A DNA stretch of 64,000 bases from Marinifilum sp. N1E240 (GTDB lineage: Bacteria > Bacteroidota > Bacteroidia > Bacteroidales > Marinifilaceae). This document shows positions 10,301-18,080 of the stretch, piece by piece. Each line of letters begins with the position of its first letter. The stretch's first letter is position 1. A model generated the notes under the pieces. The model worked only from the letters and a program-made list of their open reading frames with translations. It searched no databases and was not told the origin of the DNA. Where the stretch lies: assembly GCF_009295825.1 (NCBI RefSeq), contig NZ_WHKF01000002.1, positions 124,001 to 188,000 on the forward strand, given 5' to 3'. The translations under genes were made by a program, and so were the position numbers.

Positions 10301-10339
10301 ACGAAATAAGGAGAAGTTGAGAGTTGGAGCTTTGTTCAT
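7286..10339 (-). CDS. Hybrid sensor histidine kinase with NMT1/SsuA-like periplasmic sensor
   Basis: 1017 residues. In order: signal peptide (about 10-31); an NMT1/THI5-SsuA-like substrate-binding domain (about 40-320), recognisable by YYHQFQFAGYYAALHKGYF and EEGLDVELLEGG; a membrane segment (about 338-362); a short coiled coil; two PAS-like domains (about 400-630); HisKA with phospho-acceptor His659 in MSHEIRTP; an HATPase domain (NALKF, DSGIGIP, GAGLGL); and a C-terminal receiver with phospho-acceptor Asp948 in LILMDIQMPE. No DNA-binding output domain follows, so it must signal through a phosphotransfer partner elsewhere. The sensor fold usually binds pyrimidine, sulfonate or other small nitrogen/sulfur compounds; the ligand here is unknown. 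The next gene upstream is over 100 bases away and separately terminated. Confidence 0.88.
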   Translation of the reverse strand: MNKAPTLNFSLFRPILVIFLLLAFVPKIHSNTTHKTPQPDKIKLQLKYYHQFQFAGYYAALHKGYFSEEGLDVELLEGGNINSIQMVLEGKADYGIAANDILIERVNNKPIVLLASIFQSSPSIFLSLKESNIHTAHDLINKRIMLLDQFRDPELLAIFYQEGIQLFNIQRQTTSYNINDLINKKTDALNAYSTNEPYFLEEQNIPYSIIYPQSYGIDFYGDGIFTSEKEIENNPKRVDAFIRASKKGWEYALANSEEIIDLLITKYGVKKSKNHLRFEANQIKKLILNEYVEIGHINPGRLDNIAKICAQMGMIKPNYNLDGFVYQPEQFKTPFWLKWTLIIITLICSIVIIFSLYLFIFNRQLRVAVMKQTSSLSIKNKELENEISERIKTEEALKISEKRFRELIENLPSGAIIIEGDKLFTNKKAYEITEYLNEETPDIESWFAALYKNKKNVNFQTYLKSKTESFKLPTVKSITTKSGLKKHVEFHAYSFDNKEIWLMNDISQRIATEKALITSEYKLRTYIDESPNGLVIFNRETKVSFSNISFTKLLELESDSDKVYYISDFFAPIEMEKNKDMLKQLLTTGKVQGEVIIQTANKTTLPVFINAVQLNSNEYLAFVMDTSQIKKVENELKLALKKAEESDRLKSAFLANMSHEIRTPMNGILGFSQLLLKNNLTKEKKEKYVDILNQNGRQLLDIINNIIDISYLEVQQLKIFSSAFSISKLFNDIEILFKLEKLKYQKEHLNISFINNVPEEYDQINSDSGKIKQVLINLVNNALKFTADGFIKITVDLFESKLVFKVEDSGIGIPKHKENIIFERFGQIENVYTKQFGGAGLGLPISKGLIELLDGEISLSSTVDKGSKFEFFIPITKINVKAQNVELRTEIFNWTGKKILIVEDVDINISYFTELFENTQAELLICKNGKEAIDLCKSRIEPDLILMDIQMPEVNGIEATKAIRQILTNTPIIAQTAYASISDKENAILAGCNDFFAKPLNSEKLLMRINQFLETST

Positions 10340-10411
10340 AACTACTAGTTTTTGGACTAGTACTAAAGTTACATTTATAGTAGTAATGAAAAAAATTTTT
10401 TGAAGGAAGAA

Positions 10412-10439
10412 TAAAAAAACCCGACTATTTAAGCCGGGT
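10412..10439 (-). terminator. Rho-independent terminator after DUF3332 gene
   Basis: On the minus strand ACCCG (10439-10435) pairs with CGGGT (10423-10419), and a run of seven Ts (10419-10413) follows. It lies 10 bases after the stop of the DUF3332 gene. Confidence 0.75.
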
Positions 10440-10448
10440 CTATAATTT

Positions 10449-11030
10449 TTATCTTAATGCCCAGTTAATTGAGCTTGTATTCACTTGACTTCTAATTTCT
10501 GCTAAGTTATAACTGTCTGGGTTAACAGAAATAGCATCTCCATTTGGTTTGTATATTTCGATTAAGTTTGCTTCTTCCTGAATGCTAACTAGCTTTTGTA
10601 AATCTTTGTCGCCGTCTTTTAAGTTCCATGATTCAGTCGTTGGATCAAAAATTAATTCAGCAAATCTACCTTTATCAGGTCCTTGTAGTTGTTCGATATG
10701 GAATTTATTTTTGGTGGCAGTGATACGATATTTTTTGCCATCCTTTTTTACAATTTGGACATCTTTATCTCCATCTTTCATAGTTACAGGGTTATCTCCA
10801 GTCCAAAATTCAATAGTATTTAAAACAATACCGTCTACCAAAACAGCAACCTCGTAAACCGGTATAACTATGAAAGCAAAAAATACCAAAGCATTTATAA
10901 ACTTATCGCCCACTGTACTATTCCATTCGTGTAGGTTTTTTGTTAGTCGAAATGGACCATAACATCCCGTTTGACCGATACTTAGAGTAAAGAACAAACA
11001 TGCTAAAAGAAAGACATTTACTTTTTTCAT
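10449..11030 (-). CDS. DUF3332 family lipoprotein
   Basis: 193 residues from the ATG at 11030; a TTG nine bases upstream is less likely. The N-terminus MKKVNVFLLACLFFTLS-IGQTGC is a signal peptide with a probable lipidated Cys near residue 23. The segment after it (CYGPFRLTKNLHEWNSTVGDKF, VIPVYEVAVLVDGIVLNTIEFWTGDNP) is characteristic of the DUF3332 family and contains one hydrophobic stretch (about 43-65). The C-terminal part is a soluble beta-rich domain. The function is unknown. It is transcribed alone, with its own terminator. Confidence 0.78.
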   Translation of the reverse strand: MKKVNVFLLACLFFTLSIGQTGCYGPFRLTKNLHEWNSTVGDKFINALVFFAFIVIPVYEVAVLVDGIVLNTIEFWTGDNPVTMKDGDKDVQIVKKDGKKYRITATKNKFHIEQLQGPDKGRFAELIFDPTTESWNLKDGDKDLQKLVSIQEEANLIEIYKPNGDAISVNPDSYNLAEIRSQVNTSSINWALR

Positions 11031-11178
11031 AATAATCAATTTTAATTAAATATTGTGTGTGATAATTCTCGGAAACATCAAAGAAACGATAAATTTAAGT
11101 AATTATTATTTCTTAATTTTCATTTAACTACAAATTGAAATTACGAAGTATTTTAAAATAAATTGCTGAAAAAGTAAA

Positions 11179-11213
11179 AAAGTGGCAGAAGAAATTCATC
11201 TTCATGCCACTTT
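11179..11213 (-). terminator. Terminator after amt
   Basis: A long hairpin: AAAGTGGCA (11179-11187) pairs with TGCCACTTT (11205-11213), with inner arms GAAGA (11188-11192) and TCTTC (11199-11203). On the minus strand it is followed by a T-rich stretch. It lies 27 bases beyond the amt stop. Confidence 0.75.
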
Positions 11214-11239
11214 GATGAGAAACGAGTAGTTTAAAATTA

Positions 11240-12481
11240 TTAATGGTATGCTTTTTCTCCGTGTTCGTAGATATCTAAACCTTCTTCTTCTACAACAGCT
11301 GGTACGCGTAAGCCAATTGTAATTTTTAATATTTTAAATAATACGTAGGCTGTTCCAAGAGCCCATGCAGCTACAGCAAGAACACCCAATAACTGTACTC
11401 CAAGAAGGCTAAATCCACCTCCGTAGAATACTCCTCCATCAGTTGCAAAAAATCCTACTAAAATAGTACCAAGTGCACCATTTACTCCGTGTACGGTAAT
11501 CGCTCCAACAGGATCATCAATTTTTAATAGTTTATCAATAAATTCAACTGAAAACACTAAAGTGGTACCAGCAAGAATACCAATAATGATGGCAGCGTGT
11601 GGACTAACAATATCACAGCCTGCCGTAATAGCTACCAGACCAGCTAAAGCACCATTTAAGGTTAATGATAATGTTGGGCGTTTGTATCTTAACCAACTTA
11701 CAGTTAATGCGGCTAATGTACCACCAGCTGCGGAAAGGTTGGTTGTAAGGAAAATATGAGAGATTGCTATAGTATTGTCGGTTCCTGATGCTGCAAGTTG
11801 TGATCCGGCGTTAAAACCAAACCATCCAAACCAGAGGATAAATACGCCAAGTGCTGCGAAGGTTAAGTTGTGACCAGGTATTGCGTTTGCCTTGCCATTG
11901 TACTTTCCTATACGAGGTCCAATGAGAACAGCTCCTATTAAACCCATCCATGCACCTACAGAGTGTACAACTGTAGAGCCTGCGAAGTCGTGAAAACCAA
12001 GTTGGCTTAACCATCCGCCACCCCATACCCAGTGACCTGAGATAGGATAAATAATTGCAGTTGTAATTATACTAAAAAATAAATAAGTTTTAAATTCAGT
12101 TCTTTCTGCAACCGCTCCCGATACAATTGTTGCTGCCGTTGCAGCAAATACAGTTTGAAACATTAAAAAGGAGTAGTCAATATCTGGAGTAATATCTTCC
12201 ATAAAAGGAAGTTTTCCAATTAATCCTCCAATGTCGGTTCCGAACATTAAAGCATAGCCAATGAGAAAGAATGATATCGAGCCAACACCAAAATCCAATA
12301 GATTTTTCATTAGGATATTGGCTGTATTTTTTGCTCTTGTAAAACCAGCTTCTGCCATCGCGAAACCTGGCTGCATAAACATTACTAGTGCTGCTGATAA
12401 TAGTACCCACACTACATCTATGGAGTGCGCGGTAGCAGTTACTGTTGTCTGTATTGTATTTAAGTTAAGTATCTCTTCCAT
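11240..12481 (-). CDS. amt: Ammonium transporter
   Basis: 413 residues from the ATG at 12481. The open frame extends upstream to 12613 but overlaps the PII gene and has no family-like sequence there. This is an Amt/MEP/Rh trimeric inner-membrane ammonium channel with about 11 membrane segments: FMQPGFAMAEAGFTRAKN at the N-terminus, SGAVAERTEF, SGHWVWGGGWL, the conserved pore His region DFAGSTVVHSVGAW, ILWFGWFGFNAGS, and VHGVNGALGTILVG with the second pore His. It is preceded by a PII gene 43 bases upstream in the same direction, the classical glnK-amtB pairing in which PII blocks the channel under nitrogen sufficiency. Confidence 0.95.
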   Translation of the reverse strand: MEEILNLNTIQTTVTATAHSIDVVWVLLSAALVMFMQPGFAMAEAGFTRAKNTANILMKNLLDFGVGSISFFLIGYALMFGTDIGGLIGKLPFMEDITPDIDYSFLMFQTVFAATAATIVSGAVAERTEFKTYLFFSIITTAIIYPISGHWVWGGGWLSQLGFHDFAGSTVVHSVGAWMGLIGAVLIGPRIGKYNGKANAIPGHNLTFAALGVFILWFGWFGFNAGSQLAASGTDNTIAISHIFLTTNLSAAGGTLAALTVSWLRYKRPTLSLTLNGALAGLVAITAGCDIVSPHAAIIIGILAGTTLVFSVEFIDKLLKIDDPVGAITVHGVNGALGTILVGFFATDGGVFYGGGFSLLGVQLLGVLAVAAWALGTAYVLFKILKITIGLRVPAVVEEEGLDIYEHGEKAYH

Positions 12482-12524
12482 GATAAAATAATTTTGATTC
12501 GTGAAAATAAGGTGGCTGCTTTTT

Positions 12525-12872
12525 TTACTCTTCATCGTATAATGAACGATCTCCGGAATGTCCCGTACGGATTCTATAGGCGTCCTGAACGTCATAAATG
12601 AAAATTCTACCATCGCCTATTTCTCCGGTGTATGCGTTTTCACGAATGCTTACAACACAGCTATCAACAAATTTATCTCTCACAATAAAAGATATGAGAG
12701 TTCTCTCAATACTGCTTGTATCATAAACAACACCACGATACACTCTTTCTTCTACAGATTTACCAACACCTCTTACATCCCAAAATGTTAAGTAATCAAT
12801 TCCGATTTCGTGAAGACCTTTTTTTACTTCTTCAAATTTCGTTTTGCGAATTATTGCTTCTATCTTTTTCAT
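12525..12872 (-). CDS. glnK: PII family nitrogen regulator (GlnK/GlnB type)
   Basis: 115 residues, the normal PII length. The start MKKIEAIIR, the T-loop Tyr in VYRGVVYD (about residues 43-50), and the signature GEIGDGRIFIYDVQDAYRIRTGHSG (B- and C-loop) are all present. The trimeric protein senses 2-oxoglutarate and ATP/ADP. The gene lies 43 bases upstream of amt, so it most probably gates the Amt channel. The T-loop (RGVGKSVEERVYRG) differs from the proteobacterial QKGHTELYRG version, as is common in Bacteroidota. Whether the Tyr is uridylylated cannot be judged. The symbol is by context; glnB is the alternative. Confidence 0.93.
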   Translation of the reverse strand: MKKIEAIIRKTKFEEVKKGLHEIGIDYLTFWDVRGVGKSVEERVYRGVVYDTSSIERTLISFIVRDKFVDSCVVSIRENAYTGEIGDGRIFIYDVQDAYRIRTGHSGDRSLYDEE

Positions 12873-12927
12873 AAACTAATAGATTTTGTAATAATGGAAT
12901 TAACTTAATTTTTTTGTTTTGGAAATA

Positions 12928-12956
12928 CCGAGATTCCCCGGATTAAGGAATCTCGG
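12928..12956. repeat. Perfect 10-bp inverted repeat upstream of glnK-amt
   Basis: CCGAGATTCC (12928-12937) and GGAATCTCGG (12947-12956) form a perfect stem with a 9-base loop, 56 bases upstream of the glnK ATG. No T-run follows on the glnK strand, so a 5' UTR hairpin or an operator is more likely than a terminator. It is the most GC-rich element of an AT-rich 630-base gap. Confidence 0.5.
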
Positions 12957-13131
12957 ATTTCGTTTTAAACCAAGCGAAAATTCGACTGTTGTCGATAAAT
13001 TGAAGAAAGTGATTGTTTTTTGATTCTTTCGTCGAGAATAATTGAGTCTATTCGAAAATTGATGTAATTCTTTTTCATACGATTAAAATTAGATAGTACT
13101 AATAGTTAGTAATAATTAGTTTTTTAAAATT

Positions 13132-13415
13132 CAACCCCTTATTATTTGGGTGTGTCATTTGAAATTATGTGGTTTTTTCAAAAATGACCCTATGTATTTT
13201 AGGGGTTTATTCTGTAAATGTATAAATAAAAATTAATTCACCACATTAAAATAGGGGGGTAATGCTCAAAAAAATGAATTTTTATTTGTTGTAACGTTTT
13301 CGATTAGGGGGTGAGTTAAAAAAAAGCTCATTTTCATTTGGAGACCCCTTAATTTTAAAATGAAATTTTACAGAAATGATTGGAAATTTTAATTGGTATT
13401 ATAATGAAGGGGGAT
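13132..13415. other. Cluster of seven TWAGGGG-type G-tract motifs in the glnK-his gap
   Basis: In otherwise AT-rich DNA, runs of three to six Gs preceded by TA/TTA/TAA recur on both strands: minus 13132-13141, minus 13186-13193, plus 13200-13208, plus 13252-13262, plus 13304-13312, minus 13343-13352 and plus 13407-13415. Opposed copies (for example 13186/13200 and 13304/13343) can form hairpins. No ORF covers this stretch. It could be an array of protein-binding sites or a structured non-coding RNA; neither can be decided from sequence alone. Confidence 0.4.
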
Positions 13416-13455
13416 GTTATTGGAAAGTTAATTTTTCAATACTTTATCTGAAAAA

Positions 13456-13487
13456 TTTGCTCACTTAAAATTTAATACTAATCTTTG
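13456..13487 (+). promoter_or_regulatory. Probable promoter of the histidine operon
   Basis: TTTG at 13456-13459 and TAATCTTTG at 13479-13487 are 19 bases apart. They resemble the Bacteroidota -33 TTTG / -7 TAnnTTTG consensus, with one extra base in the -7 box. Transcription would begin near 13495, about 14 bases before the leader peptide. Confidence 0.6.
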
Positions 13488-13508
13488 TAGCACATAAAAG
13501 AGAAAAAA

Positions 13509-13586
13509 ATGAATTTAGTAGCACTACATCATCATCATCATTATACTTACCACAAGGTGAGCTTACGATGTTGTGCCATATTCTAA
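13509..13586 (+). CDS. hisL: Histidine operon leader peptide
   Basis: A 25-codon reading frame beginning MNLVAL and followed by HHHHHYTYH: five consecutive His codons (13527-13541) and a sixth at 13551-13553, ending at TAA 13584-13586. It lies between a promoter and a terminator directly upstream of hisG. That is the arrangement of ribosome-mediated attenuation, in which a ribosome starved of His-tRNA stalls on the His run. It is too short for ordinary gene callers. AGGTGAGC (13555-13562), immediately after the sixth His codon, can pair with the 5' arm of the terminator (13613-13620; one A-C mismatch) and would act as antiterminator. Confidence 0.88.
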   Translation: MNLVALHHHHHYTYHKVSLRCCAIF

Positions 13587-13612
13587 AAGATATATAATCT
13601 AACATTATTAAT

Positions 13613-13642
13613 GCCCGCCTGATTCAGGTGGGCTTTTTTTTT
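13613..13642 (+). terminator. Attenuator terminator upstream of hisG
   Basis: GCCCGCCTG (13613-13621) pairs with CAGGTGGGC (13625-13633) with a 3-base loop and one G-T pair, followed by nine Ts. It stands between the leader peptide and hisG (ATG at 13685), so it must be bypassed for operon expression. Confidence 0.9.
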
Positions 13643-13684
13643 GCCTATTTCTGTACTCAGTCGGAACCAAAATTTTAAATAATC

Positions 13685-14545
13685 ATGGGCGAAAAATTAA
13701 AGATTGCTGTTCAAAAATCAGGACGACTTAAAGAAGATTCTCTTAAAATCCTTAAAGAATGCGGAATTTCAATAGACAATGGAAAGGATCAATTAAAAGC
13801 TAGTGCTTTTAATTTTCCTTTAGAGGTTTTGTATCTTAGAAATTCTGATATCCCTCAATATGTAGAAGATGGAGTAGCTGATATCGCTATTGTAGGAGAG
13901 AATGTTGTAATTGAAAAACAGAAAGAATTAGATGTGCTTCAAAAACTTGGATTCTCTAAGTGTAGATTGGCAATGGCTGTTCCGAAAGATGTTGACTATA
14001 ATGGACTGGAGTATTTTAATGGCAAAAAGTTAGCTACTTCTTACCCAAATTCATTGCGACAATTTCTTGATACGAATAATTTGGATTGCGAAATTCACGA
14101 AATTTCAGGTTCTGTAGAGATTGCACCGAATATTGGGCTTGCTGATGGGATTTGTGACTTGGTAAGTTCTGGTAGTACCTTATTTAAGAATGGATTAACT
14201 GAAGTTGAAGAGATTCTTGTGTCTGAAGCATGTTTGGTTGCCAATAAGAATATCAGTAATTTGAAAAGTGCAATTCTGGATCGTTTGCTGTTTAGGATGA
14301 AATCGGTTTTGGCGGCTAAAAATAACAAGTATATCTTATTGAATGCCCCTAATGATAAAATTGATGATATTATAAAAGTTCTTCCGGGAATGAATAGTCC
14401 AACCGTTATGCCATTGGCGAAGGATGGATGGAGTTCTTTACATTCTGTAATCACCGAGAGTGATTTTTGGGGAGTTATCGATCAGTTAAAACTAAGTGGA
14501 GCTGAAGGTATTTTGATAATCCCTATTCAAAAGATGGTGCTATAA
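13685..14545 (+). CDS. hisG: ATP phosphoribosyltransferase, long form
   Basis: 286 residues. It catalyses the first step of histidine synthesis (ATP + PRPP to phosphoribosyl-ATP) in the cytosol. KIAVQKSGRLKEDSL at the N-terminus and the PRPP-loop region ADGICDLVSSGSTLFKNGL are diagnostic. The length and the C-terminal domain (about 215-286, including MNSPTVMPLAKDGWSSLHSVI) identify the HisG(L) form, which needs no HisZ and carries the His feedback-binding ACT-like domain. It is the first structural gene after the attenuator. Confidence 0.96.
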   Translation: MGEKLKIAVQKSGRLKEDSLKILKECGISIDNGKDQLKASAFNFPLEVLYLRNSDIPQYVEDGVADIAIVGENVVIEKQKELDVLQKLGFSKCRLAMAVPKDVDYNGLEYFNGKKLATSYPNSLRQFLDTNNLDCEIHEISGSVEIAPNIGLADGICDLVSSGSTLFKNGLTEVEEILVSEACLVANKNISNLKSAILDRLLFRMKSVLAAKNNKYILLNAPNDKIDDIIKVLPGMNSPTVMPLAKDGWSSLHSVITESDFWGVIDQLKLSGAEGILIIPIQKMVL

Positions 14546-14581
14546 ACAGTTCGATATATTCAAACGCTAGAGAAAAAAGTT

Positions 14582-15871
14582 ATGCAAGTAATAAAATATC
14601 CGCAAAAACAGGATTGGCAACAAATCTTAACCCGTCCAGCAATCGATATGGATGAGTTGGAAGAAGTTGTAAATCAGATTTACAAAGAAATAAAGTGTGA
14701 TGGAGACAAAGCATTATTAAAATATACATGGTTTTACGATAGAATTAAAATTGATGAACTGGAAGTTAGTCGTGAAGAAATTGACGCTTCGACTCAATTG
14801 ATTAGTGAAGATTTGAAGCAGGCTATGGCTGTTGCTGCAAAAAATATTGAGCTTTTTCATGCATCTCAATTTCCGGAATCTAAAATAATAGAAACAACTA
14901 CAGGCGTAAGTTGTTGGAGAAAAGCGACAGCAATTGAAAAGGTGGGTTTGTACATTCCAGGTGGAAGTGCACCACTTTTTTCAACCGTTTTGATGCTAGG
15001 TGTTCCAGCAAAACTTGCCGGTTGTAAAGAGGTGATTCTTTGTACTCCCCCTGGTAAAGATGGAGAAATTGATCCCGCAATACTATATGCCAGCAAGCTG
15101 GTAGGAATCGATAGAGTGTTTCGTGTTGGAGGAATTCAGGCAATTGGAGCAATGGCATTTGGTACAGAATCTATTCCTAATGTTTTTAAAATATTTGGTC
15201 CGGGTAACCAGTTTGTAACTGCAGCAAAACAGCGAGTGAATAAAGTTGGTGTAGCTATTGATATGCCTGCAGGACCTTCGGAAGTTTTAGTTTTGGCAGA
15301 TAAAATCGCTGAACCATCCTTTGTAGCTGCTGATTTACTTTCGCAGGCTGAACACGGCGCAGATAGTCAGGTTATTCTGCTTACCTGGGATAAAGATTTG
15401 GTTGACAAAGTAGTTGCAGAAGTGGAAGTTCAATTGTCGGCACTCTCCAGAAGAAATGTTGCGGAATTGGCATTGAAAAATTCAAAAATCATTTTAGTAG
15501 AATCAATGGAAGAAGCTCTTGAAATGTCGAATGAGTACGGTCCTGAACACCTTATTGTATCTGTTGAAAATGAAGAAGAAGTTGTGAGCCATATTCAAAA
15601 TGCTGGATCGGTATTTTTAGGGAATTATACGCCTGAGAGTGCTGGTGATTATGCTTCAGGAACCAATCATACTTTACCTACTAACGGATATGCTAAAGCG
15701 TATTCAGGAGTGAATTTGGAATCTTTTATGAAGAGTATTTCTTTTCAGAAGATTAGTGAAAAAGGATTGTTGGAGCTCGGACCTGTGATTGAAACGATGG
15801 CAAAAGCGGAGCAGCTGGATGCTCACTGTAATGCCGTAAGTGTTCGTTTGAAAAAGATTAAATCAGAATAG
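14582..15871 (+). CDS. hisD: Histidinol dehydrogenase
   Basis: 429 residues, standard length. It catalyses the last two oxidations, L-histidinol to L-histidine, NAD- and zinc-dependent. Seen: GLYIPGGSAPLFSTVLMLGVPAKLAGC, GPGNQFVTAAKQ, the zinc-ligand region LLSQAEHGADSQ and the catalytic YGPEHLIV with Glu/His. It lies 36 bases after hisG and 4 bases before hisC. Confidence 0.97.
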   Translation: MQVIKYPQKQDWQQILTRPAIDMDELEEVVNQIYKEIKCDGDKALLKYTWFYDRIKIDELEVSREEIDASTQLISEDLKQAMAVAAKNIELFHASQFPESKIIETTTGVSCWRKATAIEKVGLYIPGGSAPLFSTVLMLGVPAKLAGCKEVILCTPPGKDGEIDPAILYASKLVGIDRVFRVGGIQAIGAMAFGTESIPNVFKIFGPGNQFVTAAKQRVNKVGVAIDMPAGPSEVLVLADKIAEPSFVAADLLSQAEHGADSQVILLTWDKDLVDKVVAEVEVQLSALSRRNVAELALKNSKIILVESMEEALEMSNEYGPEHLIVSVENEEEVVSHIQNAGSVFLGNYTPESAGDYASGTNHTLPTNGYAKAYSGVNLESFMKSISFQKISEKGLLELGPVIETMAKAEQLDAHCNAVSVRLKKIKSE

Positions 15872-15875
15872 AATT

Positions 15876-16928
15876 ATGGGATCAAAATTTAATTTGGAGG
15901 ATTTTGTACGTGAAAATGTAAAAAAAATGACACCATATTCTTCTGCTCGAGATGAATTTTCAGGAAATGGATCCGTATTTCTGGATGCTAATGAAAATCC
16001 ATATGAAAATGGCATTAACAGATACCCTGACCCATTGCAAAAAAAATTAAAAAAGAGAATCGGCGAAATTAAAGGCGTGAATCCTGAGAACATGATTTTG
16101 GGAAATGGTAGTGATGAAATTATTGACCTCTTGTTTCGGGCTTTTTGCGAACCTAATAAGGATAATGTGGTGATTTGTACACCAACATACGGAATGTACG
16201 AAGTTGCTGCAGGTGTAAATGCAGTTGCAATAAAGGAAGTTAATCTTGATGAGGATTTTCAACCCAATATTAAAAAGCTTATTCAGACAGCAGATATGAA
16301 TTCAAAAATGCTCTTTTTGTGTTCACCGAATAATCCAACTGCTAATTTGTTTGAGGAATCCAAAGTTGAAGAGTTGCTGGAAAAGTTTAATGGAATTGTG
16401 ATTGTTGATGAGGCATATATTGATTTTTCGCGGAACAAGAGTTTGTCCAGGAAGTTGTCCGAATATTCTAATCTGGTGGTTTTGCACACTCTTTCCAAAG
16501 CCTGGGGTATGGCGGGAATTCGTTTAGGAATTGGACTTGCTTCTCTGGAAATTATTAAAATTTTGAATAGAATTAAGCCTCCTTATAATGTGAATAGTCT
16601 TACGCAGGAAAAAGCATTGGAAGGCTTGAAGGAGGAAAATATATTTATAAATCAGGTTACAGAGATAGTGAAGGAGCGAAATCGATTAATTGGTTTTCTA
16701 ATCAATTTAGGATTTGTTAAAAAAGTATTTCATTCAGATTCAAATTTTGTTCTAATAAAAGTGACGGATGCTAAAGGTTTGTATCGTTATTTGCTAGCAA
16801 AGGGAATTATTATTCGGGACAGATCTAAAATTAAAGGATTGGAACAATGTGTAAGAATTAGTATAGGAACCAACACAGAGAATGAGATGCTTCGTAATGC
16901 TCTTTTAACTTATGATTCAAAATTTTAG
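15876..16928 (+). CDS. hisC: Histidinol-phosphate aminotransferase
   Basis: 350 residues, a class I/II PLP-dependent aminotransferase converting imidazole acetol phosphate to L-histidinol phosphate. DANENPY near the N-terminus, SPNNPTANL, VIVDEAYIDFS and the PLP lysine Lys208 in LHTLSKAWGMAGIRLG match HisC. Its place between hisD and hisB leaves little doubt of specificity. Confidence 0.95.
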   Translation: MGSKFNLEDFVRENVKKMTPYSSARDEFSGNGSVFLDANENPYENGINRYPDPLQKKLKKRIGEIKGVNPENMILGNGSDEIIDLLFRAFCEPNKDNVVICTPTYGMYEVAAGVNAVAIKEVNLDEDFQPNIKKLIQTADMNSKMLFLCSPNNPTANLFEESKVEELLEKFNGIVIVDEAYIDFSRNKSLSRKLSEYSNLVVLHTLSKAWGMAGIRLGIGLASLEIIKILNRIKPPYNVNSLTQEKALEGLKEENIFINQVTEIVKERNRLIGFLINLGFVKKVFHSDSNFVLIKVTDAKGLYRYLLAKGIIIRDRSKIKGLEQCVRISIGTNTENEMLRNALLTYDSKF

Positions 16929-16931
16929 GAT

Positions 16932-18077
16932 ATGACAACAAAAAAGAAAGTGCTTTTTATAGATAGAGATGGAACCTTAATTCTTGAGCCGCCTTTGGAT
17001 TATCAGGTGGATAGTCTAGAAAAACTTGAGTTTTATCCCGGAGTGATTCGAAATCTTTCAAAAATTGCTGATCAACTAGATTATGAATTGGTGATGATTA
17101 CCAATCAGGATGGCTTAGGAACAGCATCATATCCGGAAGATACATTTTGGTCTCCTCACAATAAAATGATGAAAACATTTTTAAATGAAGGAATTGAATT
17201 TACAGATGTTTGCATTGATAGAACTTTTCCTGAAGAAAATGCTCCAACACGTAAGCCAGGTACAGGATTACTGACCAAATATTTCTCTGTAGAGTATGAT
17301 TTGGAAAATTCTTTTGTGATAGGAGATAGATGGACAGATGTTGAACTGGCAAAGAATTTAAATGCGAACGCAATTTTTATCACAGCAAGTGGAGATATTG
17401 GTGACGATGAACTATCTGAATCGAAAAATGATCTTGAAACATTTGTGGCTCTTAAAACAGAAAGTTGGGAAAAGATTTTTGAGTACTTAAGGTTAGATCA
17501 GAGGACCGCTAAGATAAATAGGGATACCAAGGAAACTCAAATCAGCATTTATTTAGATTTGGATGGAAAAGGAAATGGTGAGTTTGATACGGGAATTGGC
17601 TTTTTCGATCACATGCTCGATCAAATAGCCAAACATGCAGGAATCGACTTAAAGGTGGTGGTGAATGGAGATTTGGAAGTTGATGAACATCATACTATTG
17701 AGGATACAGCAATAGCTTTGGGCGAAGCTTTCAAGAAAGCATTAGGAAATAAGTTAGGTTTGGATCGATATGGTTTTTCTTTGCCAATGGATGATTGTTT
17801 TGCACAAGTTGCAATTGATTTTGGCGGAAGAAACTGGTTGGTTTGGGAAGCAGAGTTTAATCGGGAAATGATTGGAGGAATGCCAACGGAAATGTTCTAC
17901 CATTTTTTCAAATCTTTTACCGATGGAGCGCAGTGCAATTTGAACATTAAAGCTGAAGGAACTAACGAACATCATAAGATTGAGGGAATTTTTAAGGCAT
18001 TAGCGCGAGCAATTCGAATGGCAATAAGAAGAGATGTAAACTGTTTGCAATTGCCATCTACTAAAGGGAAACTGTAG
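16932..18077 (+). CDS. hisB: Bifunctional histidinol-phosphatase / imidazoleglycerol-phosphate dehydratase
   Basis: 381 residues and two domains. The N-terminal HAD-type phosphatase (about 1-170) has the nucleophile motif FIDRDGTLI (Asp11, Asp13) and [14 protein letters not shown]. The C-terminal IGP dehydratase (about 190-381) has [33 protein letters not shown] and the second metal site [16 protein letters not shown]. The fused HisNB form is typical of Enterobacteria and Bacteroidota. It starts 3 bases after hisC. Confidence 0.96.
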   Translation: MTTKKKVLFIDRDGTLILEPPLDYQVDSLEKLEFYPGVIRNLSKIADQLDYELVMITNQDGLGTASYPEDTFWSPHNKMMKTFLNEGIEFTDVCIDRTFPEENAPTRKPGTGLLTKYFSVEYDLENSFVIGDRWTDVELAKNLNANAIFITASGDIGDDELSESKNDLETFVALKTESWEKIFEYLRLDQRTAKINRDTKETQISIYLDLDGKGNGEFDTGIGFFDHMLDQIAKHAGIDLKVVVNGDLEVDEHHTIEDTAIALGEAFKKALGNKLGLDRYGFSLPMDDCFAQVAIDFGGRNWLVWEAEFNREMIGGMPTEMFYHFFKSFTDGAQCNLNIKAEGTNEHHKIEGIFKALARAIRMAIRRDVNCLQLPSTKGKL

Positions 18078-18080
18078 TGT

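Noticed and set aside
11240-12613. Longer N-terminus of the ammonium transporter (457 residues)
   Set aside because: The extra 44 residues overlap the PII gene and have no Amt-like sequence; the ATG at 12481 fits the family.
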